Source: JAQUOT01 sp041651575 (GTDB lineage Archaea; Nanobdellota; Nanobdellia; SCGC-AAA011-G17; JAFCDX01). Taken from it: a stretch of DNA of 64,000 nucleotides. Positions 49,879 to 58,042 of the stretch are shown here, piece after piece (position 1 is the first letter of the stretch; each line of letters begins with the position of its first letter). A program made the translations under genes and the position numbers. The stretch is from positions 186,001-250,000 of the forward strand of contig JBAZJB010000001.1 in NCBI GenBank assembly GCA_041651575.1, read 5' to 3'. A model generated the notes under the pieces. That model did not search any database and had not been told where the DNA came from. It saw only the letters and a list, made by a program, of their open reading frames with translations.

Positions 49879-50616
49879 TTATCTTTTTAACATATTATCT
49901 ATATTTTCTTTTTTTATAATTAATTCCTCTAAATAAGGTTTGATTGCTATATATTGTTCTTCTATACTATTATTTAATTCTAAACTAACCCAAAAAGGCA
50001 AACAATATTTATACTTTTCTGCATATCTTAATTCTTCAAAATTACTATATTCAGATAATTTATGTGTGTGATATCCCCAATTAAGCATTTTAAAATGTTT
50101 TATACCAGAAACATGACAACATTTAATAGGATATTTTTCTAAAAGACCATTTAAACCATATAAAAAAGAAAGTTTATAATTACTTTCTTCTTGATGACTT
50201 ATATCTAAACATATTCCTGCGCATTTATCTAACATTTTTTCTGTTAAAGGTTTATGCCCATTTTCAATAGAAATCATATCTAAATATTTTTTAAAAGCAG
50301 GCACATCTATATGCATAGCGTGTATATTGAAAACATTTGCACCATAATCTTCTTTAAATAATTCTAATTCCCAATCTTGCATATCTCCTCTTAAATGTAC
50401 ATGAGGTATTTGTTCTAATGAACCCTTTTTAAATAATTTATTTAATTCTTTATAGACTAATACTCTATCTTTTAACTCTAATTGTGTTGGATAAAAAGCA
50501 ATTCTTTTTATTGGATTATTTTCATCTTTTAATTTTTGAATTTCTTTAATTTTATCTTCCCAATTAAAACGAGGATCTGTAGTTAATCCAACCAAAACTT
50601 CATGAGCTTTTTCCAT
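49879..50616 (-). CDS. TIM-barrel (xylose-isomerase-like) protein, tentative
   Basis: Cytoplasmic protein of 245 residues. Features reminding of the sugar isomerase/endonuclease IV TIM-barrel superfamily: I-P-H-V-H-L-R near 70-78, N-I-H-A-M-H-I near 96-102, I-S-I-E-N-G near 115, G-I-C-L-D-I-S-H near 133-140, and C-C-H-V-S-G near 165. The His, Glu and Asp residues could hold a divalent metal. The exact reaction is unknown. It converges with the molybdoenzyme gene. Confidence 0.5.
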   Translation of the reverse strand: MEKAHEVLVGLTTDPRFNWEDKIKEIQKLKDENNPIKRIAFYPTQLELKDRVLVYKELNKLFKKGSLEQIPHVHLRGDMQDWELELFKEDYGANVFNIHAMHIDVPAFKKYLDMISIENGHKPLTEKMLDKCAGICLDISHQEESNYKLSFLYGLNGLLEKYPIKCCHVSGIKHFKMLNWGYHTHKLSEYSNFEELRYAEKYKYCLPFWVSLELNNSIEEQYIAIKPYLEELIIKKENIDNMLKR

Positions 50617-50638
50617 TTAAATTTTTTAATATACTTTA

Positions 50639-50646
50639 TTTATAAA
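50639..50646 (-). promoter_or_regulatory. TATA box of the 49879-50616 gene
   Basis: TTTATAAA (symmetric) centred about 26 bases before the minus-strand ATG at 50616. Confidence 0.55.
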
Positions 50647-50801
50647 TCTTTCTTTGGTTCTTACTTTAAAGTGATATAGCCTTTTATTATAGTTTTAAAT
50701 AGTTTTAAACTTAATTAAAATTATGGGTTTGTTTATATGATATATCTAGCCTTTTAATAAAAAGTCATAAAAATTATTTAAAACTATATAAAGTAAGATA
50801 G

Positions 50802-51995
50802 TTATGGATTAATTTCTTTTTTAACTTCTCCGATGTAATAATTTATTGCTTGTTTTTCTACAGGAATATTCTTTTTTTCAATGTCTTTGGTATAATTTCT
50901 TATTTTAATCAGTAATGGATTATTTAATTCATTCAAAGTTAAAACTTTACTTCCGTTTTTATATCTTTTAGCAGATTCAAAAAAAGAAAGGGCGTATGCT
51001 AAATTGTTTAATACTATTTCTGGGGCGTGAGGATATGAATCAAATAATTCAGCAAACTTTATAGCATAATCAAAACACCATTGACTTCTCCCTTGTAAAT
51101 ATTTTATAGCTTTTGTACTAGGTTTTGCAGTTTTTATTTCTGTTTTTAATTTTTGAAAATTATTTTCATCACCAAAAATTAATTCTCCCGTTAAAATTGG
51201 TTGTATAAGGGGTATTTCAAACAATTTTATTTTATTTATTGCATCTTTATAATTAAATTGTGATAAATCAATAGTTCTAGAGTGTAAATATTCTTCTAAA
51301 TTAACTCCATCTTCTAAGATAGCACATAAATCTATATCTCCTTCTTTGTTTTTAGAACCAAAATGAATTAGAAAAACTAATTTATCAAACCTAGAATTTA
51401 ATTTTTCTTTTGCTATTTCTAATAATGTTTTTTTATCAAATTGCCTTGGAAAACCTAAAGTATACCAAAAATCATAAATACCTTTTTCTTGTTCAAACTT
51501 TTTAGCTTCAGTATAAACATCTTTCTGAGTTTTTAATTCTGGATGGTATGCAGAACTAAAAGTTAAATTTTCTAATTCTTTTAATCTAATTTTAAATAAA
51601 TCTTCCTTTCCTAATTTATTTAATAAAAATTCCTCTGTCCATAATGCGTGACCTTCAAAATATAATTTAAAAAATTCATGCATTTGTAAGGCTTTTTTAA
51701 TATCTTCTTTTGACATTTGAGTTACTATTTTTTCATCTTCAACCATTTTTTTACCATACCCCGTATGTTCACAATATAATCCATGACCATGGTATTCGTG
51801 AAAAATTAGATCTAATCTTCCTTTTGGAACATGGGCGGAAATATCTTTAGGAAAAAATATTGATAAAGCTTGAGGATTTCTTGTTTTAGCTAACAATTCT
51901 TTAATATCCTCATAAATGTATAAGCTAGATTTCTCTGGTTTTATCTTAAATTTATCTTCTAATATTTCAGAGGCCTGTATTACTAAATCTTTCAT
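50802..51995 (-). CDS. Metallopeptidase-like / nucleotidyltransferase fusion
   Basis: Protein of 397 residues joining two kinds of motif. N-terminal: L-I-F-H66-E67-Y-H-G-H71-G-L-Y-C-E, an HExxxH-type zinc motif similar in form to dipeptidyl peptidase III (H-E-L-L-G-H), followed about 45 residues later by Y-F-E-G-H-A-L-W-T-E-E, a possible third-ligand helix. C-terminal from about 200: L-V-F-L-I-H-F-G-S-K-N-K-E-G-D-I-D-L, the G-S ... D-x-D core of minimal nucleotidyltransferases, then a helical region. What it modifies or cleaves is unknown. It starts three bases after the 104-residue gene upstream, so the two are probably cotranscribed. Confidence 0.6.
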   Translation of the reverse strand: MKDLVIQASEILEDKFKIKPEKSSLYIYEDIKELLAKTRNPQALSIFFPKDISAHVPKGRLDLIFHEYHGHGLYCEHTGYGKKMVEDEKIVTQMSKEDIKKALQMHEFFKLYFEGHALWTEEFLLNKLGKEDLFKIRLKELENLTFSSAYHPELKTQKDVYTEAKKFEQEKGIYDFWYTLGFPRQFDKKTLLEIAKEKLNSRFDKLVFLIHFGSKNKEGDIDLCAILEDGVNLEEYLHSRTIDLSQFNYKDAINKIKLFEIPLIQPILTGELIFGDENNFQKLKTEIKTAKPSTKAIKYLQGRSQWCFDYAIKFAELFDSYPHAPEIVLNNLAYALSFFESAKRYKNGSKVLTLNELNNPLLIKIRNYTKDIEKKNIPVEKQAINYYIGEVKKEINP

Positions 51996-51998
51996 AAT

Positions 51999-52313
51999 TT
52001 AAAAAATTTTAAAAACTTCTTCTATTTTTTTAAATAATTTTTCTTTATCCTCTTTATTATCTAATACTAAGAAAACCTCTTCTTTTGTAATAAAAAAGTG
52101 TGCTTTAATTTTTGGACTATAAACAAAAAAATAACCCTGGGTAGAAGGATAATGTATATCTAAATCGTTAATTTTTTCTTTGGAAAAACCTAATATTTCA
52201 AATAGCTTAGTTATCGGTTCTTGTAAATGTTCTTGCATCTCTATTATGAATGAATCTGCTCTTCCACCAGGGTAAGATTCGCTACTAATTCCTTTTATTT
52301 TTGGTTTTTCCAT
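51999..52313 (-). CDS. Small unknown protein upstream of the fusion protein
   Basis: Protein of 104 residues with a single alpha/beta domain (Y-F-F-V-Y-S-P-K-I-K-A-H-F-F-I-T-K-E-E-V-F-L-V) and charged ends. No TM segment or signal. It is transcribed with the metallopeptidase/nucleotidyltransferase fusion (gap of three bases) and could be its partner. No family recognised. Confidence 0.6.
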   Translation of the reverse strand: MEKPKIKGISSESYPGGRADSFIIEMQEHLQEPITKLFEILGFSKEKINDLDIHYPSTQGYFFVYSPKIKAHFFITKEEVFLVLDNKEDKEKLFKKIEEVFKIF

Positions 52314-52322
52314 ATTTTTTAT

Positions 52323-52628
52323 TTATTTTTTCTTATCTCCTTTATCGTTTAAAAGTATATGCAAGTTTGTTAATGGAACTCCTCCACCTGTCCTTAAGTA
52401 TTCTAAATTTATGTGGTCTCCTCCATCGTATCTTGCTCTTTCAATTATGTCTAAATCTTTTAATTCTCTGGCTATTCCTGGACCTAATCCAAAACTAGAA
52501 GCAGGTTTAAATCCACTTCCACCGCCACCACTACTTCCACTTAAAAGTTCGTACAAACCACCATAAGATGGTGCTAAAGAATTTGTTCTACTCACCTCAT
52601 ACAATTGTACTGTAGTTTCCAACTGCAT
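52323..52628 (-). CDS. Gly-rich small protein, unknown
   Basis: Protein of 101 residues with a Ser/Gly-rich middle (G-S-S-G-G-G-G-S-G) and no TM or signal. The start at 52628 is preceded by AGGGGGAG as ribosome site. The C-terminal part (Y-D-G-G-D-H-I-N-L-E-Y-L-R-T-G-G-G-V-P-L) has a repeated Gly-Gly pattern and could be structured. It is the first gene of a run of three minus-strand genes. Confidence 0.55.
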   Translation of the reverse strand: MQLETTVQLYEVSRTNSLAPSYGGLYELLSGSSGGGGSGFKPASSFGLGPGIARELKDLDIIERARYDGGDHINLEYLRTGGGVPLTNLHILLNDKGDKKK

Positions 52629-52864
52629 TTTAACTCCCCCTAATAATTACCATTTTAAAAGTAACTATTAAAAATTATAATATGCAGATAAATATATAAA
52701 TCTATTTAAAAAATAGTTAACTTTTTAAATCAAAAATTTTATAACGTTAATTAACCATAAAATAGTAGTTTAAAAGTGAATTAAAAGGAATTGGCTTTGG
52801 ATTAACCTTATTACTGAATTCTTATGAAGCTTAAATTTTTATATTCTAATATATTCTAATATTT
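52629..52864. other. Intergenic region with promoters, no gene seen
   Basis: These 236 AT-rich bases separate divergent genes. They hold a minus-strand TATA box TTTATATA (52693-52700), which predicts a leader of about 42 bases for the 52628 gene. Two direct copies of ATATTCTAAT stand just before the small gene at 52865. I see no RNA gene or coding frame. Confidence 0.5.
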
Positions 52865-53029
52865 ATGGGGTTTAGAAGCATTATAAGGGATTTATTATTC
52901 ATTTACTTAGCTTACAAACTAATGGGAGTTTGGTTATTTGGTAATAAATTTAGTTGGGGTTTAGGATTATTAACAATATTTTTAGTTATAATAACAATGT
53001 GGTTTATGATAGAAAAAGTTTTTGAATAA
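52865..53029 (+). CDS. 54-residue two-TM membrane protein
   Basis: An ATG frame of 54 codons, M-G-F-R-S-I-I-R-D-L-L-F-I-Y-L-A-Y-K-L-M then W-L-F-G-N-K-F-S-W-G-L-G-L-L-T-I-F-L-V-I-I-T-M-W. It has two hydrophobic stretches with a polar turn (G-N-K) between and a charged tail. The composition is typical of a real small membrane protein and unlikely by chance in such AT-rich DNA, but there is no other support. It lies 40 bases before the thioredoxin gene. Confidence 0.55.
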   Translation: MGFRSIIRDLLFIYLAYKLMGVWLFGNKFSWGLGLLTIFLVIITMWFMIEKVFE

Positions 53030-53068
53030 AAAAGATAATTTTATTAAGTTCATAAATAATATAAAAAA

Positions 53069-53401
53069 ATGAAATTTGAAATAGAAGTCAATGATGATAA
53101 TTTTGAAAAAGAAGTTATTAAGAAATCCAAAGAAATTCCAGTAATAGTAGATTTTTGGGCAGAATGGTGTGGTCCTTGTATGATGTTAAAACCTATTTTA
53201 GAAAAATTAGTAATAGAATACAAAGGAAAATTTATTTTAGCAAAAGCAAATGCAGATGAAGCAGGAAAAACAGCCAGTAATTATGATGTTTCTGCTATTC
53301 CAAGTGTTAAATTCTTTAAAAATGGAAAAGTAATTGATGAATTTATAGGTTTAAAATCAGAATTAGAAGTTAAAATGTGGATAGATAAAAATATAAAATA
53401 G
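53069..53401 (+). CDS. trxA: Thioredoxin
   Basis: Dithiol protein of 110 residues with the classic active site W33-C34-G-P-C37 and the cis-Pro in A-I-P-S-V near 77. It reduces disulfides in cytoplasmic proteins. It is followed by a thioredoxin-like protein without the motif and by the catalytic subunit of ferredoxin-thioredoxin reductase, so electrons probably run from ferredoxin to this thioredoxin. Confidence 0.95.
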   Translation: MKFEIEVNDDNFEKEVIKKSKEIPVIVDFWAEWCGPCMMLKPILEKLVIEYKGKFILAKANADEAGKTASNYDVSAIPSVKFFKNGKVIDEFIGLKSELEVKMWIDKNIK

Positions 53402-53436
53402 AAAGCTTAATATATTTTTCTAAGTATTAATATAAA

Positions 53437-53856
53437 ATGGAACTAGAACAAATAGTGGATTCAAAGTTTAAGTTTAATAAAACTATAAGAACTCAATTAG
53501 AAAAAGTAGAAGAAATAAAATTTAATATGTGTTTAGATAAATCTTTAGACACCCCAATTTTTGTATATTTTACTTCATTTTCATTTGAAGAAAAATTATA
53601 TGATTTAGCTAGAAAAAATATTAAAAATTTTCCAATTATAACTATGGATGTGACTTCTTCCAAAAAAATGGCTAAAAAGTATGGCATACATGAAATTCCA
53701 ACCTTAGCTTTAGTTTATGATAGGAAAATAATTGGATCCTTTAGTTCAAAATACCCAGAAAAAGTTAAAGATTGGTTAAGTACTAATGGAATTAAATTGG
53801 TATTGGAGCAATATTATGAAAGAAAAAGAGCTGAAAATAGCAGAAAATTATGCTAA
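53437..53856 (+). CDS. Thioredoxin-fold protein without active-site cysteines
   Basis: Protein of 139 residues with the thioredoxin fold pattern (I-F-V-Y-F-T-S-F-S-F-E-E near 45, cis-Pro in H-E-I-P-T-L-A near 90, K-I-I-G-S-F-S). The position of C-x-x-C reads S-F-S-F, so it cannot be a normal oxidoreductase. It has two cysteines, one near 32 and one as the last residue. It lies between thioredoxin and FTR, and its end overlaps the FTR gene by 41 bases. Possible role: non-catalytic partner or chaperone-like protein. Confidence 0.7.
   Translation: MELEQIVDSKFKFNKTIRTQLEKVEEIKFNMCLDKSLDTPIFVYFTSFSFEEKLYDLARKNIKNFPIITMDVTSSKKMAKKYGIHEIPTLALVYDRKIIGSFSSKYPEKVKDWLSTNGIKLVLEQYYERKRAENSRKLC
53805..53808 (+). 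promoter_or_regulatory. Ribosome site deciding the FTR start
   Basis: GGAG seven bases before the ATG at 53816. It supports this start over the in-frame ATG at 53786. Confidence 0.5.
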
Positions 53857-54085
53857 AATAAAAGGATTAAAATTAAATCCAGATAAAAAAGAACGTGATA
53901 TTATTCTAGAAGGATTAGCCGCTAATAGAAAAACTTATGGTGTTCCTTATTGCCCTTGTAGAATTTTAACAAATAATACTCAAGAAGATGCAAAGAAAAT
54001 CTGTCCTTGTTTTTGGCATTTAGATGAAATTAAAAAAGATGGACATTGTTTGTGTAGATTATTCTGGAGTAAAAAGGAGAAATAA
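53816..54085 (+). CDS. Ferredoxin-thioredoxin reductase catalytic subunit
   Basis: Fe-S disulfide reductase of 89 residues that passes electrons from ferredoxin to thioredoxin. The six conserved cysteines are present in pairs: C46-P-C48-R, C63-P-C65 and C78-L-C80, with H68 nearby. They supply the 4Fe-4S ligands and the redox-active disulfide. No variable (beta-barrel) subunit gene is adjacent, as usual outside plants and cyanobacteria. It lies behind two thioredoxin-fold genes, and shares TAATG with mscL. Confidence 0.93.
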   Translation: MKEKELKIAENYAKIKGLKLNPDKKERDIILEGLAANRKTYGVPYCPCRILTNNTQEDAKKICPCFWHLDEIKKDGHCLCRLFWSKKEK

Positions 54086-54507
54086 TGGGAATTGGTAAAG
54101 AATTCAAAGAATTTGCAATGCGTGGAAACGTTGTTGATTTAGCAGTAGGTATTATTATTGGTGGTGCTTTTGGTAAAATAGTTACTTCTTTAGTTAATGA
54201 TATTGTAATGCCCCCAATTGGATTATTAATTGGAGGAGTAAATTTTAAAGATTTGTTTGTTGATTTGTCAGGAAAAGGTTATGAATCAATTGCTGCAGCA
54301 AAAGAGGCAGGAGCTCCAATAATTGCTTATGGTAATTTTATAAATACTACTTTAGATTTTTTAATTGTTGCACTAACTATATTTTTAGTTATAAGGTATA
54401 TAAATAAATTAAGTCAAGTAAAAACTATTAATTTCAAAGATAAAATGAATTTAACTTCTTTAAAAGATAAATTAAATTTCAGAAAAGATAAAAATCTTAA
54501 GAATTAA
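54085..54507 (+). CDS. mscL: Large-conductance mechanosensitive channel
   Basis: Pentameric channel of 140 residues that opens under membrane tension during osmotic shock. The N-terminal amphipathic helix and TM1 (F-K-E-F-A-M-R-G-N-V-V-D-L-A-V-G-I-I-I-G-G-A-F-G-K-I) match closely; TM2 is about 85-105 and a basic cytoplasmic helix follows. The start overlaps the FTR stop by one base and carries a GGAG ribosome site. Confidence 0.95.
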   Translation: MGIGKEFKEFAMRGNVVDLAVGIIIGGAFGKIVTSLVNDIVMPPIGLLIGGVNFKDLFVDLSGKGYESIAAAKEAGAPIIAYGNFINTTLDFLIVALTIFLVIRYINKLSQVKTINFKDKMNLTSLKDKLNFRKDKNLKN

Positions 54508-54578
54508 TTTATTTTTACTACTAAAACCTACAAATATAAATGAAAACCTTAAAATACCTTTCTATAATAGAAATTTAA

Positions 54579-54926
54579 ATGGCAAAACAAACAAATTATT
54601 CTTTAGAAAATATTTCTGATGAAAAAGCATTTGAAGAGCTTGTATTAAAACCACAATTACCTGTAGTGGTTAATTTTTATGCACCTTGGGCTATTTCGGC
54701 TATAGCATTAAATAAATTATTAGAAAAAGTTATAATACCAAAATACGGAAGAGAAACAAAATTTTATAAAATAGATGTAGAAATAGCGGGATTAAATGAA
54801 GTGGTTAGAGACTTAGAAATTAAGAGTTTACCCGCCCTTTATATTTTTAAAAAGGGTAATGTAATTGGTAAAACCAGTTTATTAACTCAAGAACTTGTAG
54901 AAGAATTCTTAAATCGTTGCCTATAA
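54579..54926 (+). CDS. Thioredoxin-like protein with A-I-S-A in place of C-x-x-C
   Basis: Protein of 115 residues. P-V-V-V-N-F-Y-A-P-W-A-I-S-A matches thioredoxin's strand and Trp but both active-site cysteines are replaced. The cis-Pro region (K-S-L-P-A-L-Y-I-F-K-K-G) is intact. It is the third thioredoxin fold within 1.9 kb. Lack of the dithiol points to binding rather than redox catalysis. It converges with nrdG, overlapping by six bases. Confidence 0.8.
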   Translation: MAKQTNYSLENISDEKAFEELVLKPQLPVVVNFYAPWAISAIALNKLLEKVIIPKYGRETKFYKIDVEIAGLNEVVRDLEIKSLPALYIFKKGNVIGKTSLLTQELVEEFLNRCL

Positions 54927-55601
54927 ATTTAGTATGCTTTTGTAAATATCATTTATCTCTTTTTCTTGAAAAGGTTTTTCATTTTTTATAGATTCATCAA
55001 TGTATTCTGCCCTATCATAGAAATTTTGTATTTTATAATTTGGTTTTTTATCTATCATAGAAAAAATCCATTTGAATATATTAACAACATCTTCTTTAGT
55101 ATGAAATCTTCTAATTATAGTAGTTCTAAACTCATAATCCTTTAAAGAAGCAGTTATTTTCATGCTTTCTTCAATATCTTTTATATTTATTTTAGAATTT
55201 ATAGTAGATTCATATTTTTCTTTGGTATTTTTTACATCCATTGCAATACTATCTACTAATTTTTCATCAATTAATTTCTTTAACATACTAGGATTAGAAC
55301 CATTTGTAAAAATTCTTATTTTAAAATTAAAATCTTTTATTTTTTTAAGAAATTCAGGTAGTTCTTTATGTATTGTAGGCTCTCCACCACTAATTAATAT
55401 CCCATCATACCAAGTTTTATCTAATTCTGATATTTTTTTTAATAATTCTTCTTGTTTTATCTCATCGTTTGTAAAATTAGTTACTAATTCAGGCAAAAAA
55501 CAATAAGGACATTTAAAATTACAACCTTCAATCAACACAGGAAAAACTATCTTGCCAGGCCAATCATTTAAGGTTTGTTTATTAGTTAATTTTAATTTCA
55601 T
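54921..55601 (-). CDS. nrdG: Anaerobic ribonucleotide reductase activating enzyme
   Basis: Radical SAM enzyme of 226 residues that generates the glycyl radical on NrdD. The cluster motif is C27-N-F-K-C31-P-Y-C34, followed by G-G-E-P-T near 75 and a partial TIM barrel. It overlaps the NrdD stop by four bases. It is longer than E. coli NrdG (154) and similar to archaeal/Thermotoga forms. Confidence 0.93.
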   Translation of the reverse strand: MKLKLTNKQTLNDWPGKIVFPVLIEGCNFKCPYCFLPELVTNFTNDEIKQEELLKKISELDKTWYDGILISGGEPTIHKELPEFLKKIKDFNFKIRIFTNGSNPSMLKKLIDEKLVDSIAMDVKNTKEKYESTINSKINIKDIEESMKITASLKDYEFRTTIIRRFHTKEDVVNIFKWIFSMIDKKPNYKIQNFYDRAEYIDESIKNEKPFQEKEINDIYKSILNL

Positions 55602-57679
55602 ATTTTATAGACTTTTCTTTCTTTGAATTCTTCTTGTTTTCCTAAGTTCCAATCTTTTACAGGTCTTAAATAACCTACAACTCTAGAATAAACTTCGGTT
55701 GGTTTGTTGCAATGAGGACAAATTGCTTGATCATCTTTCAAATAACCATGCTCTTCACATATTGAAAATGTAGGAGTTATTGTAAAGTAAGGCAATGTTG
55801 AGTTAGATGCAATCTTTTTAACTAAAACTTTACAAGCTTCTTTATCAATGGATTCTCCTAAGAAAGTATGGAATACAGTTCCTCCTGTATATAATTTCTG
55901 AAGCGGTTCTTGATGTTTTATAGCAGTAAATAAATCTGAAGTATGTCCAACAGGCAGCTGTGTGGAATTAGTATAATAAGGCTCTTTTGTTCCACTATTT
56001 CTAATTTGTGGATATTGTTGTCTGTCTTTTTTTGCTAATCTGTAAGAGGCTCCTTCTCCTGGAGTTGCTTCTAAATTATAGATATTTTTTGTATCTTCTT
56101 GGAATTCTACTAACCTTTCTCTCATGAAATTTAAGGTTTTTATTGCAAATTGTTGTCCTTCTGGTGTTTCTATTCCCTTATTTAATAAGTTTAAACAAGC
56201 TTCATGCATTCCTATTATACCAATTGTTGCAAAATGATGTTTTAATGTTCCTAAATATCTTTTAGTATAAGGTAATAAGTTTCTTTGGATGTTTCTTTCA
56301 ACTAATTTTCTTTTTATTTCAAGACTTTCTTTTGCTAAGAACATATATCTTTCAAGTTTTTCAAGGAATTCATCTTCTGTTTTTGATTCATAAGCTAATC
56401 TTGGCAAGTTTATAGTTACTACACCAATACTTCCTGTTGATTCAGCAGAACTAAATCTTCCACCTGTTACGTTTTTCTGTAATTCTTTTAGATTTAATTG
56501 TAATCTGCAACACATTGCTCTAATATCTCCTGGATTTAAATCAGAATTTATAAAATTTTGAAAATAAGGTAGTCCGTATTTTGCAGTCATTTCAAATAAA
56601 GAATTTGCAATTTCAGAATCCCAATCAAAATCTTTAGTTAAATTGTAAGTTGGAATTGGGAAAGTAAATACTCTTGATTTAGCATCTCCTTCTGTTAAAA
56701 CTTCAATAAAAGCTTTATTTATTTGATCCATTTCTTTTTGATAGTTAGAATAAGTTGAATCTGTTATTTTTCCACCAATTGTAACAGGTTGTTCTGATAA
56801 ATCTTTAGGAACATTTAGATCTAAAGTTACGTTAGAAAAGGGGGTCTGTCCGGCCCATCTGCTTGAAATATTTAAATTATAAACTAATTCTTGAATATTT
56901 TGTTTTATTTCTTTGTAAGATAAATTATCTGCTTTAACAAAAGGAGCTAAATAAGTATCTACACTATTAAATGCCTGAGCACCTGCCCATTCATTTTGTA
57001 AAGTACCTGTAAAGTTTATTATTTGACCTACTGCTGTTCTTAGATGTTTTGGAGGTCTACTTTCTACTTTTCCAGGAATTCCATTAAAACCTTCATGTAA
57101 TAATTTTCTTAAAGACCAACCAGCACAATAACCATTTAGAGCCATTGATAAATTATGAATATGAATATATCCAGAAGTATGAGCTAGTGCTATTTCTCTT
57201 GGATAAATATGATGCAAACCATAAAAAGACATTATAGAACCAGCAGAATATCCTAATAATCCTGGCAGAGAATAAGTTGCATTTGCATTTTCATATACTC
57301 TCCAATCTTCTTTTCCTATATAATCATCTACTAATTTAATAGAATCTACAATGAATTCTTTTGTTTCACGTAAATTAGATTTTTGCTGTCTGTAAAGAAT
57401 ATAATTTTTTGCTACTTTAGCATGTCCATTTTCTATCAAAACTTTTTCTACAATATCTTGAATATCTTCAACTGTAGGTATTTTTGTAGCAAATTTTTCA
57501 AGAGCAAGTCCGGCAACTTGGTTTCCTAGGTTTTCTGCTTCTTTTCTATCTTTCCCACCGATGTCTTGTACAGATCTCCAGATAGCTTCAATTATCTTTT
57601 CTTTGCTAAAATCAACTAATCTACCATCCCTTTTCCTTATCTTTAGAACTACACCCCTTTTTCCAAAATCCATCTCCAT
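55598..57679 (-). CDS. nrdD: Anaerobic ribonucleoside-triphosphate reductase
   Basis: Makes deoxynucleotides without oxygen. It has an N-terminal ATP-cone regulatory domain (about 10-110; I-R-K-R-D-G-R-L-V-D-F), the catalytic barrel, a C-terminal zinc site (C-E-E-H-G ... C-P-H-C) and the glycyl-radical loop R-V-V-G-Y-L-R-P-V-K-D-W-N near 675, the radical glycine being next to Tyr. Length 693 is normal. The ATG at 57673 is an alternative start that better suits the TATA-like TATTTAAA on the minus strand. No aerobic reductase is in the window. Confidence 0.95.
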   Translation of the reverse strand: MEMDFGKRGVVLKIRKRDGRLVDFSKEKIIEAIWRSVQDIGGKDRKEAENLGNQVAGLALEKFATKIPTVEDIQDIVEKVLIENGHAKVAKNYILYRQQKSNLRETKEFIVDSIKLVDDYIGKEDWRVYENANATYSLPGLLGYSAGSIMSFYGLHHIYPREIALAHTSGYIHIHNLSMALNGYCAGWSLRKLLHEGFNGIPGKVESRPPKHLRTAVGQIINFTGTLQNEWAGAQAFNSVDTYLAPFVKADNLSYKEIKQNIQELVYNLNISSRWAGQTPFSNVTLDLNVPKDLSEQPVTIGGKITDSTYSNYQKEMDQINKAFIEVLTEGDAKSRVFTFPIPTYNLTKDFDWDSEIANSLFEMTAKYGLPYFQNFINSDLNPGDIRAMCCRLQLNLKELQKNVTGGRFSSAESTGSIGVVTINLPRLAYESKTEDEFLEKLERYMFLAKESLEIKRKLVERNIQRNLLPYTKRYLGTLKHHFATIGIIGMHEACLNLLNKGIETPEGQQFAIKTLNFMRERLVEFQEDTKNIYNLEATPGEGASYRLAKKDRQQYPQIRNSGTKEPYYTNSTQLPVGHTSDLFTAIKHQEPLQKLYTGGTVFHTFLGESIDKEACKVLVKKIASNSTLPYFTITPTFSICEEHGYLKDDQAICPHCNKPTEVYSRVVGYLRPVKDWNLGKQEEFKERKVYKI

Positions 57680-57736
57680 TTTTATTTAAATAAATTTAAA
57701 TACATATATGTAATTAATAATATATATTAAAATAAC

Positions 57737-58015
57737 ATGAAAATAAATCTCAAAAAAATAAAATATGAAGTATGTAATACTCTTTTCAAGAATTTTAGGG
57801 GTTTAATGTTCTCTAAAAAGAAAAATATTATGTTGGTAGCTAAAAAAGAATCAAGATTTGCTTCTGGAATACATTCTTTCTTTGTATTTTTCACATTTGA
57901 CGCTTATTTTCTGGATAAAAATAAAAAAATAGTGGATTATAAAAGAATAAAACCATTTACAATTTATATTCCTAAGAAACCTGCTAAATATGTTCTAGAA
58001 ATATCAAAACCTTAA
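57737..58015 (+). CDS. DUF192 protein
   Basis: Small beta-rich protein of 92 residues of the DUF192 family: F-R-G-L-M-F-S-K-K near 20-28, F-F-V-F-F-T-F-D-A-Y-F-L-D near 48-60 and the closing P-K-K-P-A-K-Y-V-L-E. Structure of family members is known as a barrel-like fold; function is not. No signal peptide here, whereas bacterial relatives are often exported. Confidence 0.85.
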   Translation: MKINLKKIKYEVCNTLFKNFRGLMFSKKKNIMLVAKKESRFASGIHSFFVFFTFDAYFLDKNKKIVDYKRIKPFTIYIPKKPAKYVLEISKP

Positions 58016-58042
58016 TAAACTATTAATATTTTATATATTATA

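Noticed and set aside
50647..50801. Possible small RNA between the two minus-strand genes, with repeated TAGCCTTTTA
   Set aside because: Only AT-rich sequence with a short repeated string; no stable hairpin or promoter-terminator pair could be supported.
57702..57711. Palindrome ACATATATGT between nrdD and the DUF192 gene as an operator
   Set aside because: Such short AT-rich palindromes are expected by chance here and no second copy near related genes was found.
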